Numbered from the stretch's first letter, positions 27,285 through 35,746 are shown. The stretch: 64,000 nt of DNA from Paralimibaculum aggregatum (GCF_030270585.1 NZ_BSYI01000002.1:174237-238236); one strand, 5' to 3'. Program-made: numbers and translations. Notes: generated from the letters alone by a model not told the origin.

Positions 27285-27665
27285 ATGCGGTTGCGCAGGC
27301 AAGAAGGGCCGCGCTTGCAGGTACAGCCGCCGCAGGCGAGAACGGTCGCGGGTGCAGGTACCGCCGCTGCAGGCAAGAACGGTCGCGTGCGGAGGGACGG
27401 CCGCCGCGGGCAAGACTGGCTGCTCGTGCAAGGTGACGGGTGCTCGTGCAACAGCGGTCGCTCGGGCAAGGGCGGCCGCTGATGCGAGGGCAGCCGCTGG
27501 TGCAAGGGCGGCCGCTGGCGCAAGGGCGGCCGCTGACGCGAGGGCGGCCGATGATGCGAGGGCAGCCGCTGGTACAAAGGCGGTCGCTGGCGCAAGGGCG
27601 GGCGCTGGCGCAAGGGCGGGCGCTGGTGCAGGGGCGGGCGCTCGTGCAGGGGCGGGCGCCCGCGC
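27285..27665. repeat. 36-bp then 18-bp tandem arrays
   Basis: Three 36-bp units containing GCAGGCRAGAACGGTCGCG run to about 27420. Then at least eleven 18-bp units of the type GCAAGGGCGGCCGCTGGT follow from about 27460. They run up to the terminator of the rplI operon. The plus frame reads as an Ala/Arg/Gly repeat but lacks any domain and runs antisense into rplI. Confidence 0.85.
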
Positions 27666-27687
27666 GGGAACCGCAGCTCGTGCGACA

Positions 27688-27714
27688 ACGGCCCCGCCGG
27701 GCTGGCGGGGCCGT
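27688..27714 (-). terminator. Terminator of the rpsF-rpsR-rplI operon
   Basis: A perfect 11-bp GC stem (ACGGCCCCGCC/GGCGGGGCCGT) with a 5-nt loop lies 49 bp after the rplI stop. The T-tract is minimal (TTGTCG). Confidence 0.65.
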
Positions 27715-27763
27715 CATGCAGTCCTGCGGTCGGCCCGGAGCGGGCCGGGAGCCGGGGGCCGGG

Positions 27764-28408
27764 TCAGACCTGCGGCTGGTCGTCGCCGCCGTCGCCCTCG
27801 GGCACATCGACCGGGCCGCTCTCGCCGCGGCGGTCGTCGTCCTCGTCATCGGCCGCGCCGCCGAGATCGTCGAACAGCTCGGAGATCTCGAACTCGGCCT
27901 CGGCCTCTTCCTCGGCGCGCAGCTCCTGGATCGACTTGCCGGAGGCCTGCATCGCGGCCTCCTCCTCCGAGCGCGCGACGTTGGCGCTGACGCTGACCGC
28001 GACCTCGGGGTGGAGCTGCAGGCGCACCGCATGCAGGCCCAGATCCTTGATCGGGCGATCCAGCACCACCTGGCGGCGGTCGATCTCGAAGCCCTCGGCA
28101 CGCGCCAGGTCGGCGATGTCGCGGGGCGCCACCGAACCGTAGAGCGCACCGGCCTCGGAGGCGGCGCGGATCACGACGAACTGCTTGCCGTCGATCGAGG
28201 CGGCGAGCGTCTCGGCGGCGGCGCGGGCATCGGCGTTGCGTGCCTCGAGCTCGGCCTTCTGCGCCTCGAACCGGGCCATGTTGGCCTTGGTCGCGCGCAG
28301 CGCCTTGCCCTGCGGCAGCAGGTAGTTGCGGGCATAGCCGTCCTTGACCTTGACGACATCGCCCATGTGGCCGAGCTTCTCGACCCGCTCCAGGAGCACG
28401 ACATCCAT
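27764..28408 (-). CDS. rplI: 50S ribosomal protein L9
   Basis: This 214-residue L9 begins [19 protein letters not shown] and [12 protein letters not shown], the canonical rRNA-binding N-domain. A long connecting helix and the C-domain follow. After the usual end (about residue 150) comes a 60-residue acidic tail ([25 protein letters not shown]), an extension common in Rhodobacterales. It is the last gene of the rpsF-rpsR-rplI operon, 11 bp after rpsR. Confidence 0.98.
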   Translation of the reverse strand: MDVVLLERVEKLGHMGDVVKVKDGYARNYLLPQGKALRATKANMARFEAQKAELEARNADARAAAETLAASIDGKQFVVIRAASEAGALYGSVAPRDIADLARAEGFEIDRRQVVLDRPIKDLGLHAVRLQLHPEVAVSVSANVARSEEEAAMQASGKSIQELRAEEEAEAEFEISELFDDLGGAADDEDDDRRGESGPVDVPEGDGGDDQPQV

Positions 28409-28419
28409 GGCTCGTCTCC

Positions 28420-28644
28420 TTATTTCACGGCGTAGGGCAGGAGCGCGAGGAACCGCGCCCGCTTGATCGCCCGGGCCAGCTCACGCTGCTTCTTCGACGA
28501 GACCGCGGTGATCCGGCTCGGCACGATCTTGCCGCGCTCCGAGACGTAGCGCTGCAGCAGCTTCACGTCCTTGTAGTCGATCTTCGGCGCATTGTCGCCC
28601 GAGAAGGGGCAGGTCTTGCGGCGGCGGAAAAACGGCTTTCGCAT
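28420..28644 (-). CDS. rpsR: 30S ribosomal protein S18
   Basis: This 74-residue protein contains the S18 signature [20 protein letters not shown] followed by [20 protein letters not shown]. It binds S6 on the 30S platform. It is encoded 19 bp downstream of rpsF and 11 bp upstream of rplI, in the standard operon order. Confidence 0.98.
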   Translation of the reverse strand: MRKPFFRRRKTCPFSGDNAPKIDYKDVKLLQRYVSERGKIVPSRITAVSSKKQRELARAIKRARFLALLPYAVK

Positions 28645-28663
28645 GGCTCTCTACTCCTTCCGG

Positions 28664-29128
28664 TCAGTCGCGGGGGCGGCGTTCGCCGCGGTCGTCGTCG
28701 CGGCGCGGGCGGTCGTCGTCGCGGCGCGGGCCGCGGGGGCCACGGTCGCGGTCGCCCCGGTCACCCCGGTCGCCGCGCGGGCCGCGGCCGCGGTCGTCGC
28801 GGCTCGACTTGGCCTGGATCACCGCCGAGGGGCCCTCCTCATGCGCGTCGACGCGCACGGTGAGCACGCGCATGACGTCGTCATGCAGCCCCATCAGGCG
28901 CTCCATCTCCTGCACCGCGGCGGCGGGCGCGGAGGAGCGCATGTAGGCGTAGTGGCCCTTGCGGTTCTTGTTGATCTTGTAGGCAAGCGTGCGCAGGCCC
29001 CAGTATTCCTGGCCCACCAACTCGCCGCCATTGTCCTTGAGGACCTGGCCGAACTGCTCGATGAGCGCCTCGGCCTGCGCGTTGGAAATGTCCTGACGCG
29101 CGATGAACGTGTGTTCGTAGAGCGGCAT
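28664..29128 (-). CDS. rpsF: 30S ribosomal protein S6 with Arg/Asp-rich tail
   Basis: This 154-residue protein begins [20 protein letters not shown], and [20 protein letters not shown] identifies S6. The last 45 residues are an extended charged repeat ([29 protein letters not shown]), longer than the E. coli Glu tail. AAGGAGGGTGGCG before the ATG at 29128 fixes the start; the ORF is open further upstream but without support. Confidence 0.97.
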   Translation of the reverse strand: MPLYEHTFIARQDISNAQAEALIEQFGQVLKDNGGELVGQEYWGLRTLAYKINKNRKGHYAYMRSSAPAAAVQEMERLMGLHDDVMRVLTVRVDAHEEGPSAVIQAKSSRDDRGRGPRGDRGDRGDRDRGPRGPRRDDDRPRRDDDRGERRPRD

Positions 29129-29320
29129 CGCCACCCTCCTTCGCCTGCGCTTCCGTGGCCCGGGGGCTGAACCTCCCGATCCCGGGCCGGAGCGGCGCGA
29201 CATCTGCCGTTTCGGGAGAGTCGGGCCTCTACGCGAATCCGCCGGGCGGCGCAACCCCGGCCGGCCGGCATGGCCCGCAAAGCCCGCCCCCCGGGGGGTG
29301 CGCCGGCGGTGCGGGCGCGC

Positions 29321-29650
29321 TCAGGCGCCGCTGTCCCGCTCCCCCTGCCGCCTGAGGTTCCCGGCGTCCGGGCGCTCGTTCCGCGGCCGAGGCTCCCAGC
29401 CCCGACCGGAGGCCGGCGCCGCTTCCTCGGCATCGAGCTTCGCCCGCACCGCGCGGCGCATCCGCTCTTCGGCCTCCAGCTCGGCCGCGCGCGCCGCATG
29501 CGATTTCCCGGCGACCAGCGCCCAGATCAGGCCGACCAGCGGGCTCAGCAACAGGGAGACGAAGAAGCCGAGCGCAAAGCCGCGACCCTTCGACCGGGTC
29601 AGCAGCCCTACCAGGACAGAGAAAATGATCCATGGGACGACGATTTCCAA
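29321..29650 (-). CDS. Small two-helix membrane protein
   Basis: This 109-residue protein likely starts at TTG (GGGAGG lies 5 bp upstream). Two N-terminal hydrophobic segments (VVPWIIFSVLVGLLT and FALGFFVSLLLSPLVGLIWALV) are joined by RSKGRG, a pattern found in many short uncharacterised proteobacterial membrane proteins. A highly charged C-terminal half with Glu/Arg heptads (AAELEAEERMRRAVRAKLDA) follows. No family name is assigned. Confidence 0.65.
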   Translation of the reverse strand: MEIVVPWIIFSVLVGLLTRSKGRGFALGFFVSLLLSPLVGLIWALVAGKSHAARAAELEAEERMRRAVRAKLDAEEAAPASGRGWEPRPRNERPDAGNLRRQGERDSGA

Positions 29651-29797
29651 AGCAACCTCCCTGAAATGCCCGAATGGCCCGTCTGAAATGCGAGGCGGGA
29701 CCCCGGCCGGACTTCATCACAATCCGGCAAACATGCCAATATCTGGCGGCGGCGGGAGCTCTCCCCGCCGGGCCGCGCGCCGGCGCCGCGGGCGCGC

Positions 29798-30190
29798 TCA
29801 GGCGCCGCGGGCGTACCAGGGTTTCGCGGCGGGGACATGCAACAGCCAGACCGCCCAGAGCTGCATCGCCGCCTGCGCCAGCGAGAGCAGGCCGATCGCC
29901 GCGGCGTGGCGGAAATCGTCGAGCACCGTCGGCACCGTGCCGAGCATCCCGAGGATCACCATCACCGTGACCACCCAGCGCGCGATGCTGGAGCGGCGGC
30001 GCGAGGCCAGCAGCACCAGCCCCACCACCACCGCGACGATGGCCAGCAGCGTGGCGACGCTCACCGTGGTCTCGCGCGGCGCCAGCCCGGCGGTGAGGCG
30101 GTCCCAGTCCAGCACCGCCAGCACCAGGCCGAGCAGCAGCGAGCCGAGGAACAGCCGCTCGAAGCGGCGCACCGGCGCGGGCATCTCCAT
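29798..30190 (-). CDS. Four-helix membrane protein of unknown function
   Basis: This 130-residue protein has four hydrophobic helices (LFLGSLLLGLVLAVLDW, VSVATLLAIVAVVVGLVLLA, WVVTVMVILGMLGTVPTVL, AIGLLSLAQAAMQLWAVWLL). RRRSSIARW separates the second and third. I cannot name the family with confidence. It is divergent from fabD with a 178-bp shared upstream region. Confidence 0.65.
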   Translation of the reverse strand: MEMPAPVRRFERLFLGSLLLGLVLAVLDWDRLTAGLAPRETTVSVATLLAIVAVVVGLVLLASRRRSSIARWVVTVMVILGMLGTVPTVLDDFRHAAAIGLLSLAQAAMQLWAVWLLHVPAAKPWYARGA

Positions 30191-30315
30191 CGGGCGGCCA
30201 CTCCTCGCTCATGCGCCTCTGGGACAGCGGCCGCAGGATAGGCCCGGCCCGCGCCGGCGGCAACCGCGGGGCAGCCGGCGATGTTGATCCGTGACAAGGC
30301 GGCGGGGCGGATTTC

Positions 30316-30344
30316 TTGACAGACTGGCGACACTCTTCCATGCA
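30316..30344 (+). promoter_or_regulatory. Candidate fabD promoter
   Basis: A perfect -35 hexamer TTGACA is followed after 17 bp by CATGCA, a weak -10 match. It lies 25-50 bp upstream of fabD, leaving a short leader with GGGAGG as ribosome site. Confidence 0.45.
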
Positions 30345-30368
30345 CGCGGGAAAACGCGGGAGGAACCG

Positions 30369-31310
30369 ATGCGCGCCTTCATCTTTCCGGGCCAGGGAGC
30401 CCAGACCGTCGGCATGGGGCAGGCCCTTGCCGAGGCCTATCCGGCGGCGAAGGCCGTGTTCGACGAGGTCGATGCGGCCCTCGGCACGGCGCTCTCGAAG
30501 ATCGTCTGGGAGGGGCCGGAGGATGCCCTCACCCTCACCGAGAACGCCCAGCCGGCGCTGATGGCGACCTCGATCGCCGCCCTGCGCGCGCTCGAGGCCG
30601 AGGGCGTGACGCTGGCCGGCAGCGCCGGCTTCGTCGCCGGGCACAGCCTCGGCGAATACAGCGCGCTGACCGCCGCCGGCAGCCTGACGCTGGCCGATGC
30701 GGCGCGGCTGCTGAAGCTGCGCGGCCAGGCGATGCAGGCCGCCACCCCGGTCGGCACCGGCGCCATGGCGGCGCTGCTCGGGCTCGACTACGAGAAGGCC
30801 GCGGTGGTCGCCGCGGAGGCCGCCGAGGGCGAGTGCTGCCAGGCCGCCAACGACAACGACCCGGCGCAGGTGGTGGTCTCGGGCCATCGCGCGGCGGTGG
30901 AGCGGGCGGTGATGATCGCCAAGGAGCACGGCGCCAGGCGGGCGGTGCTGCTGCCGGTCTCCGCGCCGTTCCACTGCGCCCTGATGCAGCCGGCGGCCGA
31001 GGCGATGGCCGAGGCGCTCGCCGCCACCGAGATCCGGGCCCCGGCGGTGCCGCTGGTCGCCAATGTCTCGGCCGGCGCGGAGACCGACCCGGACCGCATC
31101 CGCGCGCTGCTGGTCGAGCAGGTCACCCACCGCGTGCGCTGGCGCGAGAGCGTGCTGGCGATGGCCGCGGCCGGCGTCGACGAGACCGTGGAGATCGGCG
31201 CCGGCAAGGCGCTCTCCGGCATGGTCCGGCGCATCGACAAGAAGATCGCGGCGAGCAATGTCGGCACGCCGGACGAGGTGCGGAAGCTCGCCGAGGCGCT
31301 GGCCGGCTGA
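30369..31310 (+). CDS. fabD: Malonyl-CoA:ACP transacylase
   Basis: This 313-residue enzyme loads malonyl groups onto AcpP. The family motifs are FIFPGQGAQTVGMG at the N-terminus, the nucleophile serine in AGHSLGEYSAL, APFHCALMQPA with the catalytic histidine, and PLVANVSA. The ATG at 30369 follows GGGAGGAACCG. Its final codons (LAEALAG then TGA) form the first unit of a 16-bp tandem array that continues for about 235 bp beyond the stop. fabG, acpP and fabF follow further along, separated by unrelated genes. Confidence 0.97.
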   Translation: MRAFIFPGQGAQTVGMGQALAEAYPAAKAVFDEVDAALGTALSKIVWEGPEDALTLTENAQPALMATSIAALRALEAEGVTLAGSAGFVAGHSLGEYSALTAAGSLTLADAARLLKLRGQAMQAATPVGTGAMAALLGLDYEKAAVVAAEAAEGECCQAANDNDPAQVVVSGHRAAVERAVMIAKEHGARRAVLLPVSAPFHCALMQPAAEAMAEALAATEIRAPAVPLVANVSAGAETDPDRIRALLVEQVTHRVRWRESVLAMAAAGVDETVEIGAGKALSGMVRRIDKKIAASNVGTPDEVRKLAEALAG

Positions 31311-31544
31311 GGCGCAGGCCGGCCAAGGCGCGCCGACCGAGGCACTGGCCGACCGAGGCACTGGCCGGCTGAGCCACTGGCCGGCCGAGGCACTGGCCGG
31401 CCGGAGTGCAGACCGGCCGGGGCGCTGGCCGACCGAAGCGCTGGCCGGCCGAAGCGCTGGCCGGCCGGGACGCTGGCCGGCCGAGGCACTGGCCGGCCGG
31501 GACGCTGGCCGGCCGAGGCACTGGCCGGCCGAGGCGCTAGCCGG
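31289..31544. repeat. 16-bp tandem array starting inside the fabD stop region
   Basis: About 16 units of the type GGCCGAGGCACTGGCC run without gaps except one 2-bp deletion. The first unit is the end of fabD itself (GAGGCGCTGGCC coding for EALA) and the second covers the stop codon. The remaining units lie downstream. Period 16 is not a multiple of 3, so it cannot encode a uniform repeat protein. Confidence 0.92.
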
Positions 31545-31611
31545 GGCACACCGGCGGCCCTGTTTCGGTATTCCGGGAAAACTGCCGGGCCGCCACGGGA
31601 TCGTCACGAAC

Positions 31612-31650
31612 CCCCGCTATGAAGTACCGAATCGGAACTTTATAGCGGGG
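31612..31650 (+). promoter_or_regulatory. Hairpin in the 5' region of the first VPLPA-CTERM gene
   Basis: CCCCGCTATGAAGT pairs with ACTTTATAGCGGGG (14 bp with one G-T pair) around an 11-nt loop; it ends 7 bp before the start codon. Unusually for this genome the stem is AT-containing. It could stabilise the leader, hide the ribosome site or be a repressor palindrome. Confidence 0.6.
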
Positions 31651-31657
31651 TGAACCC

Positions 31658-32272
31658 ATGCGCCCATCTTCCCTGATCGCGGCGGTGCTGGCCATCGCCG
31701 GCCTCGGCTGCGGCCCGGCCGCGGCGGCCCATCTGCTCGTCGATGGCGACGGCCGGCTGATCGGCGCGGAGGGGGTCGTCACCCCGCTCGGCATCTACGA
31801 CATCACCCTCCACGAGACCTCCTGCGTGGCGCTCTACAACGGCTGCGACGGCCCGGAGGACGTGGATTTCCCGGATCTCGACCTCGCGCGGTCGGTCGGC
31901 CAGGCGGTGCTCGAGCAGGTGCTGATCGACGGGCCGGCGGGCAATTTCCGCAGCGACCCGACCGCGATCTTCGGCTGCTCCGATCCTCTCCGCTGCTATG
32001 TCGTGATTCCCGCCGAGGTGGACGGGGCCTACGACGGCATGTGGGCGGCCGCGCCCTTCCTCAATCTCTACCACATCAGTCTAGGTCTTCCCGGTTCCGG
32101 CGTCGCGTCGAGCTGGACCACCCGGGTGGAGAGCATGGCGCTGCGGGACGATTCCGTGCTCGCCAGCTTCGAGCGCGTCGGCGATGCCGATGTGCCGCTG
32201 CCGGCCGCGCTCTGGCTGCTGCTGGGCGGGCTCGGCGGGCTCGCGGTGGCCGGGCGCCGCCGCATCGGCTAG
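31658..32272 (+). CDS. VPLPA-CTERM sorting-domain secreted protein
   Basis: This 204-residue exported protein starts with the signal peptide MRPSSLIAAVLAIAGLGCGP, ending AAAA. It ends with DVPLPAALWLLLGGLGGLAVAGRRR cut into motif (VPLPA), hydrophobic helix and basic tail, the tripartite sorting signal of PEP-CTERM-like systems in Rhodobacterales. The body has a segment PLGIYDITLHETSCVALYNG and four cysteines, but no domain I recognise. Such proteins are thought to be processed by an exosortase-type enzyme, which is not in the window. Confidence 0.85.
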   Translation: MRPSSLIAAVLAIAGLGCGPAAAAHLLVDGDGRLIGAEGVVTPLGIYDITLHETSCVALYNGCDGPEDVDFPDLDLARSVGQAVLEQVLIDGPAGNFRSDPTAIFGCSDPLRCYVVIPAEVDGAYDGMWAAAPFLNLYHISLGLPGSGVASSWTTRVESMALRDDSVLASFERVGDADVPLPAALWLLLGGLGGLAVAGRRRIG

Positions 32273-32304
32273 GCTCGGGAGGGCAATCACCGGGAGGACA
32301 CCCC

Positions 32305-32706
32305 ATGCAGTTCGGACGCGCGCACGGCGACATCCACTGGCTCGAGCTGATGACGCGGGACACCGCATCGGCAACGGCGTTCTACACCCAGGTCCTCGGC
32401 TGGGACTACGAGGAGGTCGACATGGGGATGGCCGAGCCCTATCGCCTGCTGAAACGCGGCGACGAGATGATCGGCGGCCTGATGTCCACCGCCGGCATCG
32501 AGGGCGCCGGGGATATGGGCGACCGCTGGCTGCCCTATTTCGCGGTGGACGACGTCGATGCCGCGGCCGAGGCGGTGGCCGCCGGCGGCGGGCAGGTGCT
32601 GCAGCCGGTCTTCGAGGTCCCGGAGGTCGGGCGCATGGCCACCGTGGCCGACCCCACCGGCGCGATCCTCGGCATCATCACCCCCGCGGCGCAGCGGCAG
32701 GGCTGA
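32305..32706 (+). CDS. VOC-family (glyoxalase/bleomycin-resistance-like) protein
   Basis: This 133-residue protein has the VOC fold in two halves: GDIHWLELMTRDTASATAFYTQVLGW and YFAVDDVDAAAEAVAAGGG, ending VADPTGAILGIITP. Family members bind a metal and act as dioxygenases, isomerases or resistance proteins; the substrate is not evident here. CGGGAGGAC before the ATG supports the start. Its stop lies 8 bp before a large nested palindrome that may end the transcript. Confidence 0.88.
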   Translation: MQFGRAHGDIHWLELMTRDTASATAFYTQVLGWDYEEVDMGMAEPYRLLKRGDEMIGGLMSTAGIEGAGDMGDRWLPYFAVDDVDAAAEAVAAGGGQVLQPVFEVPEVGRMATVADPTGAILGIITPAAQRQG

Positions 32707-32713
32707 GCCCCGC

Positions 32714-32792
32714 GCCGCCTGCGCGCCCGGTGGTTCGAGGGCGCGGGGTGGGCGGGCGGGCGCGCCCTCGGAGCGCCGGGCGCGCAGGCGGC
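32714..32792. repeat. G4-loop palindrome, copy D (nested, after the VOC gene)
   Basis: The outer arms are perfect over 17 bp (GCCGCCTGCGCGCCCGG/CCGGGCGCGCAGGCGGC). Inside, separated by 5 nt on each side, a perfect 10-bp stem (CGAGGGCGCG/CGCGCCCTCG) encloses the loop GGGTGGGCGGGCGGG. The loop is identical to that of copy B. Located 8 bp after a stop codon, it could act as a terminator. Confidence 0.9.
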
Positions 32793-32842
32793 ATGGATGA
32801 CGTGCGGACAGGTCCGGGTTCGCTCCCTGACGGAAACCGTCG

Positions 32843-33475
32843 GTGGGCGAACCCCGTGCCGGGATCCCTCTGCCGCGCCGGGCTGGCGGCGGCGCAGCCG
32901 GCCCCGGCCGCCACGCTGCTGGCCGAGGGCCTCAAGCCCGGCGGCGCCCGGGGCGTGGTCGTCGGCGGGGGTCTCGGCACCGTCCGCTTCGAGCGCGGCT
33001 TCCGCCGCGATGTCTTGGAAGGCTGCGGCCCTTCGGCTTCGGTCCCGGCGAGGCCGGTCCGGCGGCACGGGCGCGGCTCGACCCGGTCTTGCCCGATGGC
33101 CCCCGGGGCACCTTCGGCAGCCTTCCCCCTCTGGCGCCGGACGGTTTCGCGCCGGGAAACTGCCGCGCCCATATCCCCCATGACTGCCCCGGCGGGATCG
33201 GCCCCGGCATCCCGGGTGCCTTCGCGTTCGACAGTGGCGATCCGGGTGCGGGCGCCACCGGCCGCGGTAGCCTGGACGGCGCGCTGGCCGATGGCGGCGA
33301 CGGGGGCGACGTCGCTGCCCGCTTCGCGCGGACCGGGGCTGGGACCCTTGCCGCTGCCCGCCGCCGGCCGGCTGCCGCCCGGCGGGACCGGCTCGGCGAT
33401 GGCGCCGGCCCGGCGGCGCGGCCGGGCCGGGGATCGGGGGCCGATCCTTGCGCCCCGGGGGGCCGCATGGCATGA
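32843..33475 (+). pseudogene. Possible decayed secreted-protein gene
   Basis: No intact gene is supported between the palindrome and fabG. Protein-like segments appear in alternating plus frames. One frame gives AATLLAEGLKPGGARGVVVG and GTVRFERGFRRD. After an apparent frameshift near 33030 the next gives DPVLPDGPRGTFGSLPPLAP, DGFAPGNCRAHIPHDCPGG and PGAFAFDSGDPG. The first frame then gives PLPLPAAGRLPPGG, reminiscent of a VPLPA end. This pattern suggests a frameshifted relative of the neighbouring VPLPA-CTERM genes but could be chance in GC-rich DNA. Confidence 0.3.
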
Positions 33476-33515
33476 GCCTTGCCGATACGGCCCGGATGGC
33501 CGAAGGGAGGCTCAG

Positions 33516-34253
33516 ATGTTCGATCTCACAGGCAAATGCGCGCTGGTCACCGGCGCATCCGGCGGCATCGGCGGGGCGATCGCCCGCGCGCTGCATGCCC
33601 GGGGCGCGGCGGTGGCGCTCTCCGGCACCCGCACCGAGCCGCTCGAGGCGCTGGCCGCCGAGCTCGGCGAGCGCGCCCATGTCACCCCCTGCAACCTCTC
33701 GGACGGCGCGGCGCTGGACGCCCTGCCCGGCCAGGCGGCGGAGGCCATGGGCGGGCTCGACATCCTCGTCAACAATGCCGGGCTGACCCGCGACGGGCTG
33801 ACCATGCGCATGGGCGAGGCCGACTGGGACAGCGTGATCGCGGTCAACCTCACCGCCGCCTTCCGGCTCTCGAAGGCGGTGCTGCGCCCGATGATGAAGG
33901 CGCGCTGGGGGCGGATCATCCAGATCACCTCGGTGGTCGGCCATACCGGCAACCCCGGCCAGGCGAACTACTGCGCCGCCAAGGGCGGGCTGACCGCGAT
34001 GTCGAAATCCCTGGCCGGCGAGGTCGCGAGCCGCGGCGTCACGGTCAACTGCATCGCGCCGGGCTTCATCGAGACGGCGATGACCGACAAGCTCTCGGAC
34101 GGGCAGAAGGAGCGCATCCTCGGGGTGATCCCGCTCGGGCGCATGGGCAGCGCCGGGGAGATCGCCGGCGCCGCGGTCTATCTGGCGAGCCCGGAGGCCG
34201 GCTACGTCACCGGGCAGACGATCCATGTCAACGGCGGCATGGCGATGATCTGA
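33516..34253 (+). CDS. fabG: 3-oxoacyl-ACP reductase
   Basis: This 245-residue NADPH-dependent SDR reduces beta-ketoacyl-ACP in fatty-acid elongation. The cofactor loop is TGASGGIGGAIA, followed by LVNNAGLTRDGL, catalytic serine in IIQITSVVGHTG, and YCAAKGG with the Tyr/Lys pair. APGFIETAMTD and VTGQTIHVNGGMAMI end it as in canonical FabG. ATG at 33516 has GAAGGGAGG upstream and gives the exact family length. It shares the region with fabD, acpP and fabF, but a second SDR and VPLPA genes intervene. Confidence 0.95.
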   Translation: MFDLTGKCALVTGASGGIGGAIARALHARGAAVALSGTRTEPLEALAAELGERAHVTPCNLSDGAALDALPGQAAEAMGGLDILVNNAGLTRDGLTMRMGEADWDSVIAVNLTAAFRLSKAVLRPMMKARWGRIIQITSVVGHTGNPGQANYCAAKGGLTAMSKSLAGEVASRGVTVNCIAPGFIETAMTDKLSDGQKERILGVIPLGRMGSAGEIAGAAVYLASPEAGYVTGQTIHVNGGMAMI

Positions 34254-34268
34254 GGCCGGGAGGGGGCC

Positions 34269-35057
34269 ATGGCGATGCGTGACCCCCATGCCGCGCGGTT
34301 CTCGCTGGCCGGGCGGCGCGCGCTGGTCACCGGGGCCGGGCGCGGGCTCGGCCTCGCGATCGCGCGGGCGCTGGCCGAGGCCGGCGCGGCGGTCTGGCTG
34401 AACGGGCGCGCCGCGGCGCCGCTCGAGGCCGCGGCGGCGGCGCTCCGGGCCGAGGGGCGGCGGGCCGCAGCGGCCGCCTTCGATGTCACCGACGAGACCG
34501 CGGCGGCGGCCTGGTTCGCCGCCCATGCGCCCGGATCGGAGGATCCCGGGCCGGACATCCTGGTGAACAACGCCACGCTGCGCGACCGCCGGCCGACCGC
34601 GGCGCTGGAGCCCGCCGCGGTGCGCCACCTCGTCGAGGTCAACGCGCTGGCGGCCTATGCGCTGACCCGCCTCGCGCTGCCGGGGATGCAGGCGGCCGGC
34701 GGCGGCGCGGTGATCAACGTCACCTCGATCGCCGGGCCGCGCGCCGGCGACGGCGATCCCGGCTACACGCTGGCCAAGGGGGCGCTCGACGCGCTGACCC
34801 GCTCGCATGCGGTGGAGCTCGGCCGCCACGGCATCCGCGTCAACGCCATCGCGCCGGGCTTCATGGCGACCGAGGCCAACGCGGCCTGGGTGGCCGATGA
34901 CGGCGTGACCGGGATGCTGAAGGCGCGCTCGCCGCTCGGCCGCTGGGGCGCGCCGGAGGAGATCGCCGGCGCCGCGGTGTTCCTCGCCTCGCCCGCCGCG
35001 AGCTACGTGACCGGCGCGGTGCTGGTGGTGGACGGGGGCCTCTCGGTCAGGATGTGA
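34269..35057 (+). CDS. SDR-family oxidoreductase (gluconate 5-dehydrogenase-like)
   Basis: This 262-residue short-chain dehydrogenase has VTGAGRGLGLAIARALAEAG, DILVNNATLRDRR, a catalytic serine in INVTSIAG, YTLAKGALDAL and a C-terminal SYVTGAVLVVDGGLSV. The sequence is closest in feel to gluconate 5-dehydrogenase or other sugar/polyol SDRs, but substrate is not determined by sequence. It follows fabG after 15 bp, so it is likely cotranscribed. Its 3' end overlaps the convergent VPLPA gene by 11 bp. Confidence 0.88.
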   Translation: MAMRDPHAARFSLAGRRALVTGAGRGLGLAIARALAEAGAAVWLNGRAAAPLEAAAAALRAEGRRAAAAAFDVTDETAAAAWFAAHAPGSEDPGPDILVNNATLRDRRPTAALEPAAVRHLVEVNALAAYALTRLALPGMQAAGGGAVINVTSIAGPRAGDGDPGYTLAKGALDALTRSHAVELGRHGIRVNAIAPGFMATEANAAWVADDGVTGMLKARSPLGRWGAPEEIAGAAVFLASPAASYVTGAVLVVDGGLSVRM

Positions 35058-35679
35058 CGCGCCGCCGCGCCGCCAGCCCCAGCGCGCCGAGCCCGGCGAG
35101 CAGCAGCGGCAGGCCGGCCGGCAGCGGCACCTCCGCCGAGGCCGCGCCGAAGGCCAGGTCGTCGAAGCCATATGTATCGTACAGGGCCGGATGCTGGGTC
35201 GTGAAGGTGATGCTGGTCACCGGGGTCGTCGTGGTGAAGCCGAAGAACCCGTCCTCCGGATCGCCGTCCGCGCTCTCGCGCAGCGCCCGCAGCGAGCCGT
35301 CGACGGTGACCGACACCTCGTCCGCGAACAGGCCGAGATATTGCAGGCCGACCGCGGTCACCGGGATCGGGAAGGTCCAGACCACCGAGAGCGATGCGTT
35401 GGTGCCGTTCCCGTCGACGGCGTTCAGGTAGATGCCGCCCGTGACCGTATTGTCGAACGACCCGCGGGAGCCGCCCATGTTCTCCGACACCACGCCGCTG
35501 TCCAGCGTGATGCTGTCCGCCGCGGCGATGCCGTTGTCGAAGGGATCGAGCACGAAGCCGATCCCGGCGGTGGCGGCGTCGAAGGCCGCCTCGTCGTTGA
35601 AATAGGTGACCGTGGCGCCGGCCGGGCCGGCGGCGAGGCCAACCGCCAGGGCGGCGGCAGCGGGAATGAATCGCGACAT
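35047..35679 (-). CDS. VPLPA-CTERM protein, tandem copy 1
   Basis: This 210-residue secreted protein has the signal peptide MSRFIPAAAALAVGLAAGPA, mature start ATVTYFNDEAAFDAATAGIG, a jelly-roll-like central part (TAVGLQYLGLFADEVSVTVD, DGFFGFTTTTPVTSITF) and C-terminal VPLPAGLPLLLAGLGALGLA plus Arg tail. GGAGGGATC lies before ATG 35679. It is a paralogue of the next gene (35747-36373); N- and C-terminal parts are nearly identical while the middle differs. An 11-bp 3' overlap with the SDR gene suggests antisense interference between the transcripts. Confidence 0.88.
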   Translation of the reverse strand: MSRFIPAAAALAVGLAAGPAGATVTYFNDEAAFDAATAGIGFVLDPFDNGIAAADSITLDSGVVSENMGGSRGSFDNTVTGGIYLNAVDGNGTNASLSVVWTFPIPVTAVGLQYLGLFADEVSVTVDGSLRALRESADGDPEDGFFGFTTTTPVTSITFTTQHPALYDTYGFDDLAFGAASAEVPLPAGLPLLLAGLGALGLAARRRVTS

Positions 35680-35746
35680 GATCCCTCCGGAAAACAAATG
35701 CGTTCCGGAAACCTATCTCACCTCATGCCGCTCGACAAACCCCGGA

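Noticed and set aside
27352..27990. Histone-H1-like Ala/Arg repeat ORF on the plus strand
   Set aside because: It is the translation of the 18-bp array, lacks Lys-Pro motifs and continues antisense into rplI.
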